Origin: Meghimatium bilineatum
Taxonomy: Eukaryota; Mollusca; Gastropoda; Stylommatophora; Philomycidae
Assembly (NCBI GenBank): GCA_034231615.1
Contig: CM067298.1
Coordinates: forward strand, 65,525,585 to 65,589,584
DNA: 64,000 nt
Direction: 5' to 3'
The translations under genes were made by a program, and so were the position numbers. Positions 25,202-35,909 of the stretch are shown one piece after another. The notes under the pieces were generated by a model. The model was not told the origin of the DNA. It saw only the letters and a program-made list of their open reading frames with translations, and searched no databases. How positions within the stretch are numbered: position 1 is the stretch's first letter; the number at the start of each line of letters is the position of its first letter.

Positions 25202-25482
25202 CACCCGTGTGTTGCCGGGGCCCGAAAGGGGAGCAAAGAATAGCAACACTGTTTACCTTCCATGCATGTCGTACGAGGCGACTAAGAAGGTTATGGGATG
25301 GAGTTGGCTGTCCCTTCCCATATAGGGTCAGTGACCCAAAGCCATGCTGAAGTCGGATGTGTCATGCCGAAATGCGCATATATCGCAGCAATGCTGTAAA
25401 CCATGACGCAACGCATTCCGTTCTCCGGACTACATCCTGCTGATCTGCAGGAGTCTGAGAACGAACGCAGAAGAAGAAGAAG
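25202..25482 (+). mobile_element. SINE-1 copy, 281 bp, with TSD
   Basis: Full-length by comparison with 48370-48650. Contains CCCGAAAGGGGAGCAAAGAA, the core CGACTAAGAAGGTTATGGGA, GAAGTCGGATGTGTCA and a GAA trinucleotide tail. Flanked by AAGTACTGTTA (25191-25201) and AAGTAGTGTTA (25483-25493), a target duplication with one change. Higher in GC than its surroundings. No clear tRNA A/B boxes; its head origin is unknown to me. Confidence 0.88.
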
Positions 25483-25499
25483 AAGTAGTGTTAAAATTC

Positions 25500-26650
25500 G
25501 ACCGTTTGATACGAATTTTCTAAATGAGAACACTATTTAATATCAAGGATCACTCAGCATTTTTAGAAACGTAAAAAATGTACTTACTAAAACACAACAA
25601 GAAAAAATTGGAGAAGCATGTACTTCACGCAACTTTGGTGACACATCTGTACTTGGACCAACAGTTGCCTCAATTACGCTGAACGGTAATCGTGGATACC
25701 ATCAACCATCACTATTACATGGGAAAGACAATAAGAAGTAAAACTATTGTGACGTAATCTTTAACAATCAAATACACAAATTGTTTTAACGGAGTTTGCT
25801 GATTCACAAAAAAAGGAAAATATTACAAATGATCTGACAAACAGCACCACTGGCTATGACGGTAACGAAGACAATCAACCATATGTGGTAAATAGTAGGG
25901 CGGTATAAAAATGATTTGATGTGATGTGAATGAATGTTTGTCAACATAATGGTGGAACAAGCATTGTACACGCATAGACTTTCTTTTAATCTAAGGCTTC
26001 ATCTTAAAGCAATACATATAGTTGGAGTACTCTGAGAGTTAAGCAAATATCTGGCGAATTCGATCATCGTGTATAGAAAACAATAGTTCAGATTCATCAT
26101 TAGTAGCTCATGGACATCGAAATTAACCGATTCTGAAAGACTCAGCTTTTAACGAATGACTGGTATTAGTGCTTATAGACCAGTGCCCATAGAAAGTGAG
26201 TTATACAATAGTTCTTATATTACAACGTGTCGTTGATTAAGACATCAAACATGCACCTGAAAAACTTAGATGCTAAAAGTGCATTTTAAACGCTGTGATT
26301 CATAACATATGCTGGATGTATCAGACATGAAAATCAGTGAGATTAAGTTGTCACTCAGGTGCCTTCGACTACTGGAAATATGCTGTCTAAAGTGCGTGCA
26401 CGTGTATTTATTGATATTCTTACGAGTCATCAGCGTGTTGATATATACCTGGATCTGTGTTTGTTATTTTGTCATTAGTACTTATACACTGAAAAATATT
26501 TCCTATCATTGTGTTATTTGTTAAATCCTTCCAGATATTCACTCAGTAAGAGAAGACGATGAGCTCAGTCAAAATATGAAAATGGATATTTATATACAGA
26601 AAAAAATTACGCTAATTGAGAAGGAAGCGTGGGGCCAAATTCAGACCGTT
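25500..26650. other. No recognised feature
   Basis: AT-rich spacer between two SINE-1 copies; no motif recognised in the short ORFs. Confidence 0.4.
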
Positions 26651-26662
26651 TAGTACACAGGA

Positions 26663-26992
26663 TCGCCCGCGTGTTGCCGGGGCCCGAAAGGGGAGCAAAG
26701 AATAGCAACACTGTTTACCTTCCACGCATGTCGTAAAAGGCGACTAAGGAGGTTATGGGATGGAGTTGGTTGTCCCATCCCACATAGGGTCAGTGACTCA
26801 AAGCCATGCTGAAGTTGGATGTGTCAGGCCGAAACGCGCAGATATTGCAGCAATGCTGTAAACCATGACACAACGCATTCCGTTCTCCGGACTACATCAT
26901 GCTAATCTGCAGGAGTTTGAGAACGAACGCAAAGAACAAGAAGACTACATCATGCTAATCTGCAGGAGTTTGAGAACGAACGCAGAAGAAGA
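26663..26992 (+). mobile_element. SINE-1 copy with duplicated 3' end
   Basis: Same family as 25202-25482, flanked by an exact 11-bp duplication AGTACACAGGA (26652-26662 and 26993-27003). It is about 50 bp longer than the others because the last segment, from GACTACATCATGCTAATCTG to the tail, is present twice in tandem (about 26889-26941 and 26942-26992). Confidence 0.9.
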
Positions 26993-27004
26993 AGTACACA
27001 GGAC

Positions 27005-28165
27005 CCCCAACACTTTATTTTTTTTTAGTCAGGATATACTTTTATAGCAGAAACATAATCCACCTAACAGTTTTTAAATGCAATATGACTTAAGACACTA
27101 CTACGTTTAGAAAAGATTATTTTCAATAGAGTAAAGAACACATATGTTCAGTATAATTCAATATAATTTTAGCTTAGGACAATTTTAATGAAATTGTTGA
27201 AATTGTAACCTGATAACAGGATTCCAAATTTGATGTTGAGTTCTCGTTAATATCATGTCATTTGCAACGTTTAATGATTTTTTTTTCATAAGAAGAATCG
27301 TTGAAAATCCTTTCTCAAAAAGATATGACGAAGTAAAGTGGAGTACTATCAGAGTGAACATTGTTTTTAATCATATCTTTTATATTACTATTTCAGCATG
27401 CAATTTCATAGAAACCCTAAGTGATTTCGTGTACATTGCGACCACTGGGAAAGAAATATGTTTTAGTATTTAGTAATAGAAAAACAGAATTACAACTGAC
27501 CACAGTTATGTCAATGCCAGAATGTTGATAGTAACACGTTTACTTCTTCATCCTCGTTCTCCAGTCGAAGTCAGAGCTGATATGGGTTTCTGTACTGAAC
27601 TGCACTGTGGACATGAGCCCCGAGAAAGGGAGAGCTTGTCCATTAGAGCTCTTTCAGATGGACATAGTTTTCTTCTTGTGGAGTCGTATAGTGTTCAGTT
27701 TTGTAAAATATGTGATGTTTTCTGGAAATTGTCAACAGGGTTGCATATCCTAGTCCACCGACATCAAACTTACCGATCGTCTGTTTGAATGAGTCTGTCC
27801 TGGCTTTTAATCGATCTAAAAATTAATTTCTGTGCCTTTCTGTCAGTAATGTAGATGATGATGACATACTCCCTTTAGCTGTAAGAAGCTCATAGCCTTT
27901 CTTACAAAAGCAATGTTTCCTAGTTTCATGACTGAGGTGACATCCGGACTCATGTAAGGTCTCACAGTTACGGATGTGCAAGTGGGGGTGGGGGTTTATT
28001 GGTATATGTTTAATCCACGAAAGACGGTATTTCAGTGCGTTAATAGTATCACAATCCATAGAAATTTTCTTGGCACAATACTCCTGTAGTTTGACGTTGC
28101 TTTCAGGAGGAACATCCGATTTGAACTGACACCGAGGAAAACACATACGTTCTCACTCGCCATTT
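27005..28165. other. Unassigned stretch with two ORFs
   Basis: Holds a plus ORF (27522-27788, 88 aa) and a minus ORF (27823-28146, 107 aa, with a HETRKHCFCKKGYELL segment and several Cys/His). Neither matches a family I recognise. The Cys/His content of the minus ORF could reflect a zinc-binding fragment of a host exon or transposon, but spacing does not fit a standard finger. Confidence 0.3.
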
Positions 28166-28167
28166 GA

Positions 28168-29180
28168 CCGGAAGCCGATATAGGTTTCCCAAAACACATT
28201 ACACGACTAATAGCAGAGCTGTATAAAGATCAAGAAGCAGCGGTAAAAGTTGAAGGTGCAAGATCGGAGTGGTTCAATGTACAGAAAGTAGTAAGACAAG
28301 GCTGTACCTTGTCTCCATACTTGTTCAACATCTATGCGGAAAATATAATGAGAAACGTCAGACAGGAATCAATGAAGCCTGATTTCAGACCCATAAATAT
28401 AGGAGGGCTGCAGATACCAGAAATTAGATATGCAGACAACATAATGCTATTAACAACAAACGAACACGACCTACTGAACATAATTAAGTCAACCCAAAAG
28501 TGTATCGAACAGCAAAACTTATTCTTAAATATGAAAAAGACAAAAATAATGGCAACTGACAAAACTAAATCAAGACCCAAAATTAATATTGAGAACTGCA
28601 ATTTGGAAGAAGTGACACATTTTGATTATTTAGGAACTAATATAAACAATGCGGGGGACTGAGCAGTTGAGATCAAAAGAAGAACGGCAATGGCGCTGGC
28701 AAAATTAAAACAGATAAAGAAACTATGGCAAGGTACTAACATAAGAACCACATTGTTTTTACTACGAACATGTGTATTTCCTGTGGCGACATATGGATGT
28801 AAAGCATGCACAGTGGCCAAGAGAATAACATCATTTGAAATAAAGTGTTATAAAAGAGTTTTGAGAATACCATAGACAGCGAAGAAAACAAACCAGGAGG
28901 TGTTACGAGCAATTAACGTCCAGGAAGGCTGGCTTCTGAACACTATATTAAAGAAAAAGATAACTTTTTCCGGTCATATTAAGAGACACGACGGCATGGA
29001 GAGAGTGTTAATGGAGGGGATGATAGAAGGCAACAAGGGCAAAGCCGACCAAGACGCCGTTGGACAAAAGACGTTAAAGTATGACTGCGCATGTCACTGG
29101 AAGATGCAGGGCAACTTGCTCAAGACCGCGGAGAATTCAAGAAATTCAAGACTACTTTCTGGAAAGAATATGCCACTTGA
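28168..29180 (+). mobile_element. LINE group A, RT and C-terminus, best copy
   Basis: One frame runs IGFPKHITRLIAELYKDQEA, VRQGCTLSPYLFNIYAENIM, then IRYADNIMLLT (catalytic YADD changed to YADN), FDYLGTNINNAGD, CVFPVATYGC, WLLNTILKKKITFSGHIKRH. It is interrupted by TGA at 28660 and TAG at 28873 (the latter where the family has IPW, a TGG-to-TAG change). A frameshift near 29042 moves SRPRRRWTKDVKV into another frame, followed by a further stop; the element ends at KTTFWKEYAT-stop. The first recognisable RT residue is at about 28168, so the copy is 5'-truncated. The active-site change and stops make it inactive. Confidence 0.88.
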
Positions 29181-29584
29181 TGATGAGTATCACAAGATTA
29201 TCATGTCCTGTTAGGAGAACAGTAAATGCTTTTGGGCCAACCGTCTGAACCACTTATCATATACTGAACCATCTGTATATAATCGTGTGAAAGATAGTTA
29301 TTTTGAATCATCTTCAATGCTTTTTGTTTTAAGGTGCTTAGACATTCATCATATTTTGTCTTAATTTTGTTTATGTTCTTCTATATTCTTGGCTATGTTT
29401 TTTTTTCAAATTCAGAAAGTTAAATTAAAAACGAGAACATTGGCTATATGCCTTTTTTGTGTGTGTGTTTTTTCCAGGACACCTCTATTAGCTGTGGTTG
29501 TCCTCTAATAACATGAGCATCATTCACAGGGCTGGATTTTTTTGTCGATGATTTGGCAAGGATTATTTACTGTATAGCTTAGAG

Positions 29585-29801
29585 CAGGGTTTCCAAACGT
29601 GGGGTCCACGACCCACATGGAGGCAAATTGCTTGTTCAGGGTGGGGGGGGGGGCAATTCAAACACGTTGAAATGAGGCTTTATTTAGGGAATGATTACAT
29701 TTTTTTAATATAAAAAAAATAAGTATATGCTATATAGGGGAACATCAGAATTTTAGAAAGCCTTAGGTGGAAGATGGTACAAAAAAGGTTTGGGAACACT
29801 G
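29585..29801. mobile_element. hAT-type MITE, 217 bp
   Basis: Left end CAGGGTTTCCAAACGTGG and right end whose complement is CAGTGTTCCCAAACC form imperfect terminal inverted repeats of hAT style. An 8-bp duplication GCTTAGAG (29577-29584) / GCATAGAG (29802-29809), one change, flanks it; 8 bp is the hAT rule. It contains a poly-G run at 29641-29652 and no transposase, so it is non-autonomous. Confidence 0.75.
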
Positions 29802-29993
29802 GCATAGAGAGTGGTTTTCCCAGAGAACAATATCTGACAGATTGAGTTAAAACGTTGGCATCTATTCTTTCATATTGGAAATGTAAAAAAGCCACATTGA
29901 CATTTTTTAGGTAGATCGCATGGCACATGTCATTAATCGCAGCCTTCTTTTTTTGTAACTTTTCGACTGTTCCAAGATTTTTCCTGGCTGATG

Positions 29994-30407
29994 TTCCCCA
30001 TAATCCACTGTCATATTCTAAAACAATCCTAACATACCTAGTGTAAGTTTTTTTCTTCTTTTCATTTACATTATCGTTCTTCCAAGTCAGCCTGCAATTA
30101 AAGGTGATTACAACATATTATTGTGGGCTTTCTTTCACGGGTAGGTTGACACTGGTCGAAATGATCACAAAATAGAAGACGTTACCACAGGGGTAGGCAA
30201 ACGTTTTGTGCAGAGCGCCGCATTGAAAATTGTAAAGCTATTGGAGGGCAGCATATACTATTATGTATGTTTTTGTTTAAAATTCTCGGTAAGTAATCAA
30301 TTAAATATTAGTATTGTAAAGAAAGGTAGTTTTACATAATGTAGATAACTTATGAAACAAATTAAATTTCTAACAGACTTACACTATAACAGTATATTTT
30401 CTAATAT
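29994..30407 (+). repeat. Direct repeat, unit 1 (414 bp)
   Basis: Matches 30425-30838 at a constant offset of 431 bp with no difference that I found. Unit 1 carries the left 220 bp of the hAT element (from 30188) and its left target duplication, but no right end. A 17-bp AT-rich spacer separates the units. Confidence 0.93.
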
Positions 30408-30424
30408 ATAGATATATATATATT

Positions 30425-30838
30425 TTCCCCATAATCCACTGTCATATTCTAAAACAATCCTAACATACCTAGTGTAAGTTTTTTTCTTCTTTTCATTTAC
30501 ATTATCGTTCTTCCAAGTCAGCCTGCAATTAAAGGTGATTACAACATATTATTGTGGGCTTTCTTTCACGGGTAGGTTGACACTGGTCGAAATGATCACA
30601 AAATAGAAGACGTTACCACAGGGGTAGGCAAACGTTTTGTGCAGAGCGCCGCATTGAAAATTGTAAAGCTATTGGAGGGCAGCATATACTATTATGTATG
30701 TTTTTGTTTAAAATTCTCGGTAAGTAATCAATTAAATATTAGTATTGTAAAGAAAGGTAGTTTTACATAATGTAGATAACTTATGAAACAAATTAAATTT
30801 CTAACAGACTTACACTATAACAGTATATTTTCTAATAT
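30425..30838 (+). repeat. Direct repeat, unit 2 (414 bp)
   Basis: Second unit of the tandem duplication. It continues into the complete hAT element, so the duplication happened after that insertion. Confidence 0.93.
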
Positions 30839-30957
30839 GGATAAAAGGTTTTGCAAATATTTTAACAATGTTCGTGTATTTAAAAATGTGTTTGAGGGCC
30901 GCAAAATATCCAATGGCGGGCGCATGCGGCCCGCGGGCCGTAGTTTGCCCACCCCTG
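30619..30957. mobile_element. hAT-type MITE, 339 bp, complete
   Basis: Termini share CAGGGGTRGGCAAAC as inverted repeats (left 30619; right end complement at 30957). The right terminus includes GGCCCGCGGGCC, a familiar hAT subterminal palindrome. Exact 8-bp target duplication CGTTACCA at 30611-30618 and 30958-30965. No transposase coding capacity. The left part is duplicated at 30188-30407. Confidence 0.9.
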
Positions 30958-31084
30958 CGTTACCACATTCAAAAAACGTGTGTTCAAAATATGTGAATAT
31001 GGTAATTGAAAAATGGGATCAAGATAAGACTCGAATTGGTGATGTTTGCCACAGAAAAGCTGAATATGATTTAAAGAAGTAAGA

Positions 31085-31205
31085 TCATTACTGCAGTGAA
31101 GATCAGTCTACGGAAATCGCTAGTGCCAACTATTAATTTACACGACTGTGATAGCTGGACTAACTATTCGAGCACAGAAAGGATTTATATTTCTGAAAAT
31201 AATTG
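31085..31205 (+). mobile_element. LINE group C, small fragment
   Basis: Reads SLRKSLVPTINLHDCDSWT then STERIYISEN, equivalent to the block before CYRRFLRIS in group C. Because the same block recurs at 31.93 kb, this is a separate insertion. Confidence 0.5.
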
Positions 31206-31924
31206 ATGCAAACGGTGTATATAAACTAATTTATATAATACTGTTAATGATGATGATGAAATAATTCATATTGTCGTGATAAGGTAGCTTTTAATATCTA
31301 TAGTTTTTTCTGACAAAGCATAGGCCATCAGTTCAGTAACCGAGGTAAGGCGCAAACGTATACGGTTTGCTGCCTCAAAGACATGATTGTGCTAAAGGGG
31401 AGGGGGGTATCGATGTATGTTTCATACCTGAAGGGAGGTATTACAGTGTGCCAGTTACATCAGGATCATTATGTTCTTCCAGGATTTCAGGACATTCGCC
31501 TTGACCAACTAATTCATCATTTGTCCCTCAGATATGTTTAAAAATCTGCCGTGATAGCACGCATATCATTTCTCCCCACCTAGGAATCTGCTACAGAAAG
31601 GCAATGTTCACTGACCAACATCTCCTTCAAGTAAAATGTACTCTCTTATGTTGATGTACGATTCTTTCAACCGTGGACGTTAATCCAGTTTGGTTATATC
31701 AGAGTTTTACAAACATAAATAAAATAAAGAAGGTCGCAGGTTTGTTACCAAACCGTTCGAAATTATATAATGACCAGCATCTCTCCGTCTTTTACACTTT
31801 TATAATAGTATGGATACTTTTAGACGGAAACGGGACAATCTATACGGATACTCTAAATCACATTCAGAATTCTTTGGTAACCATCGCGTGTATAAATGTA
31901 TACTTTCATACGAATATGAAAATT

Positions 31925-32400
31925 TAATACTCAATGCAGACACAGAAAGAAGGATTTAGTATTTTGAAAATAAGTTCTACAGATATTTGTTGAGAATTAG
32001 CAATAAACAACAGGTGATAAGCATATTTGTCCTGCAGCAAATAAACAAACCTGCAGTTTATCAGGAACCACTTTTGGCAGTGGTGAAACTACGTAAACTT
32101 CTTTGATTTGGACATGTAACGAGACACGACTGTTCTACCTCTTACCCTGAAAGGCAACAAAGGGTTTAGCGAATAGATAGCACGAAACACGACTCATGTT
32201 TTAAAATTATTTTGCAAGGAACAGTCGAGTGTGGAAGAGCGATATGAGAACAGAGAAAATACTGAATTGGTACTATCGAGGAATGGTCTGGGCATGCTAC
32301 TCAGAGTGGCTGAGGATATTGGTGTTTGGAGGGATATTTGTGCTAATGTCTGCAGTTTGGCACCCTTAATGCCTTGATGGGTTATGATTATTATGATAAT
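31925..32400 (+). mobile_element. LINE group C, C-terminal end
   Basis: Pieces LNADTERRI-stop-YFENK, FYRYLLRIS, QEPLLAVVKLRKLL, FGHVTRHDCS, QGTVECGRA and EEWSGHA lie in order across frames, then the shared 3' flank (GTCTGCAGTTTGGCACCC). Parallel to 22735-23205 but with the middle part better preserved. Multiple stops. Confidence 0.75.
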
Positions 32401-32404
32401 TTTT

Positions 32405-33885
32405 ATTTCCCACCTCTGATTGATGTATCCAAGCAATAACACAGTTAGTTTGGACATACATTTAGAAAAAAATCGTGCCTGTACAGATTATAGAGTTTGA
32501 ACAAACTATAGAGCTTGCAAAGACTATAAAACTTGCACAGACAATAGAGCCTGTGCAGACTATAGAAATATAGAACAGTACGATATACGGTGACAATGAC
32601 TTTCTCACAGGTGACAGCTTGTCAGCCATCCTTCAGTTTTCCTTGGACATTCCTGGAAAGAAGATATGGGCCATATTCTTTGCACCTACAACAAATTCCA
32701 AACACAATTTGACACAGGGGGTAAAATAAGTTATTTAGAACATAACATAAATATATTACGTTCTGAAAATATAGAACCATTTACAGGTTGCCATGAAATA
32801 CTTTGGGGTGGGTGGAAATAGAGAAAAGGCATACACTTTCTTGGATTACACAAGTAATGATATATGGTACAATTTCTAAGATAATGTAGCCATAAGTTCG
32901 AAGCAAGATAAGACTGATATCAGTTTAAAATATGATAAGACAGTTATCAATGCGAAATAAGATAAGGCAACCATCAATTAGAAATACGATAAGTCAGTCA
33001 TTAATCACAAATTCGCAGAAGATGCTTTTAAATAAGTTACAAGTCAAGTTTTGTCTAGTCCATGCCATTGGTGCGGATTTGTGAATACGTTGGTATGCCG
33101 TTGTTTCTTGTGACCACAGATATACTAACAGATGATGTTGTCGGTATCATGTGAGCCGCCTTTACTGATCCAGTAGATCTGGTACACAGTATCTTTAAAA
33201 TGGGTCTACCTAAGAGACATTGGTGATTTAATATATTTCAAACTGAAAAGTAATAATATATCAGCCGAACATGACCAGTACATGGTAAGTACATTAACAA
33301 CTGACCTGTATTTCTACAACATGTAGGTACCAGTGGAAATTGAGGGCATTCATTGATTTTTTAGCTAAAATTCATGACATAATATTTAGGACTCGCGAGT
33401 AAGTCCAAAAGATGATATTCGACACCTTTTAAAAATTCATCAATCAAAAAAGGTCACAGATATCTCATGAAATTGAAAGAATTGCGCACGGAAATAATGG
33501 AAATACCTTTCTTTAATGTTACACCCCCTCTCCCTAACCATACTGATGTATGGTCCATTTTACAATCTATTTCAGTAGCAGAAATTTAGCCATGGCAACA
33601 CGACATTGTGCTAGCTGCTACTTAGCATCCAATTAACCGGCAATATAGGATTTCGTTATCAGTCGCTCAGAACAGGATTTGCGTTTCCTCAGAGCTCAGA
33701 TCCATCATTTTGGCAAATGTTGGCTTTCACAATGTTATTTTCTTCTACTTCCAACGCTGTATACTTTACTTAAATTATCAACGTTCAGTATTAGTCAGCA
33801 GTGAGTAACACTACCTAATGTGTTTCTACTGCGTGTTAGGAACAAAGCGGTAGCTGTGATATATCGTTTAGAATATGTTGATACG
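32405..33885. other. No gene; weak short repeats
   Basis: Contains CTATAGA-rich words at 32480-32570 (also seen after the group C copy at 23280-23360, so probably part of the same 3' region) and a loose ATAAGA..ATCA repeat at 32875-33000. No coding motif. Confidence 0.4.
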
Positions 33886-33889
33886 TAGA

Positions 33890-34925
33890 AAATAGAAGTC
33901 GTGGTACAACCAGACCCTGGCACAATCTATCACTTGTCTTGCATAAAGGCAAATGACGTAATACCGAAAGTTGTGAATAGTTTCATATACATAGATTGTA
34001 AACTATCGGCAATGGTCAACGTTGATGATAAATTAAATGTACACAAGGATAGCCAAAACAAGTCAAAAATTTTTATCGGCTTTTATAAAACATAAAGGTA
34101 GCCAAGGCAAGTAGCTTTTCCGGCAGATTGTATGAAAATGTGAGAAACAAAAATTCATTAATCTGTATACAAAGCTCAAAATTTACAGAGCAGTGGTACC
34201 TACAGTGCAATTATGCGCTAGTGAAACATGAACTGTGTATATGCGACGTGTGAGGAAACCCAATCACTTTCACATAACGTGTCTCAGAAAAGTTATGAAT
34301 ATCAAATAGCAAGATAATATTCCGGATACCACTGTCTTTGACATAACTGGTAACCCTAGCATTAACACGTTTCTAATGTAAACAGAGATTCTCTGTTAAG
34401 GTCATATGATAGGTATGCCAGATAATCGCCTGTAAAGAACACTTATCTATGGTGAGTTGTAGAAAGGTAAATGTTTTTCAAAGTGACCAAATCAAACGCT
34501 ACAAGGATTCGTTAAAGACCTCAACTAATGTCTTTAACATTTAAACATAGACCAAGAAACACGGGAAAATTTGTACAAAATAATGTTACATGGCGATCTA
34601 TAGTCTAAAATGAAGCAACAACATGTGAAAGGATAAGAAGTGCACCAGTTCTGGCCCATTTACGTGCACACTGAACTAGAAATTTAGGGCCGGTTGCACC
34701 ACGAGATATATATAAATATGGACGCCCACTGCGGTCTGCAGTTTTAGACGATGACTCTTTGATTAAAATGGATGCTGAGAGACATGAATACAGTAACAAC
34801 ATTAACCTATGTTGAAAATATGTGTATATAACGGTACAGTCACCATGTGTCCAAACTGTCCAAGGACATTTACAGCTCGAATAGGGCTCATTAGCCATCT
34901 ACGAACTCATAATCAAGGACATAAT
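33890..34925 (+). mobile_element. LINE group B, C-terminal part with zinc finger
   Basis: Starts in the block QPDPGTIYH, then VVNSFIYIDCKLSAMVNVDD (the RT 'YLGS' region), HVSQKSYEYQI, and a long degenerate tail equivalent to 3805-4415. It ends in CPNCPRTFTARIGLISHLRT plus H, an intact CCHH zinc finger typical of the C-terminus in this LINE type, at about 34850-34910. Stops throughout. The minus ORF over the end is an antisense by-product. Confidence 0.8.
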
Positions 34926-35429
34926 TAAAATTGAATTTTCAAAAGTGGATGTAACAAATGGTCATCGTCACTTGTGATGGACGAACAACAGAACACATTC
35001 ACTATAGCGATGCCTATCCACAAGTGTCAACTGTCAGCATGTATTCAAATACGTATTACAATGCATTCCTTACCCTGGGAGCTCAAATTCTTAATAAACG
35101 TTCATGTCACTCCAGAAACATATGAGCTTGAACTATAAATAGATCTGGATGCAGAACAAAGCGGCACATAATCATTAATGATTACAATAACATTATTTTA
35201 TCATCGTTATCAGTGGCTTCATCTCAATGTGCACTTCCCTACCATGCCGCGACATAAAAAGAAGCAGATAATATACTTTAATGTGTGTTTGCGTGAATAT
35301 ATGTACGTGACATTATATTCGTAGAGATCTTGTATAGAAACGTATTTCTGACTGCAAGCGTAACTAATATAATGTGTTGGTAATTGCAATGCTTTAATGG
35401 GTGCTAGATTCCATTACTATACACTTTAT

Positions 35430-35905
35430 AATAAGGGACCAGCAGCAAAGCCAAATTATGCATGATTAGAAAATGCGTATTTCCAGTGACAATATACGGT
35501 TGCGAAACGAGGACATTAAATAAACCAATAGCAAAGAGAATCGCTGCTTTCGAAATAATATGCTACATACGAATTTTACGCATATCAAAGGCAGCTAAAA
35601 AAGACAAATCACGAAGTGTTAAGATCAACAAACGTCGAACAATGCTGAGTCTTTAACAACATCCTAACAAGAAAGCTGTGTTTCTTTGGTCATACACAGA
35701 GACATAACAGCATGGAAAGATTAAAAGCCGAAGGCCGAGTTAATAGCAACAGGGGAAGAGGGCACCCAAGACGACGTTCGTGCAGTGGTTTTTTTCCGAT
35801 TGCTTAAGCATGTCTCTAGCTGCGGCAGGTAAACTCACCCAGAATCGCAGAATGTTCAGAGAAGCCATAAGGAAGACCACGTTCTGGAAAGAATATGTCA
35901 CATGA
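35430..35905 (+). mobile_element. LINE group A, C-terminal end
   Basis: Reads MIRKCVFPVTIYGCETRTLN, IAAFEIICYIRILRIS, then shifted FFGHTQRHNSMERLKAEGRV (by codon frame change), a degenerate RGHPRRR, MSLAAAGKLTQNRRMFREAI and KTTFWKEYVT-stop. Same order as the copies at 20.7 and 28.2 kb. Frameshifted and stopped. Confidence 0.8.
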
Positions 35906-35909
35906 GAGA

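Noticed and set aside
25202..25482. Regularly repeated ~280-bp sequences as a CRISPR-like or tandem array
   Set aside because: Copies are dispersed, in both orientations, with separate target duplications and a trinucleotide tail; they are SINEs.
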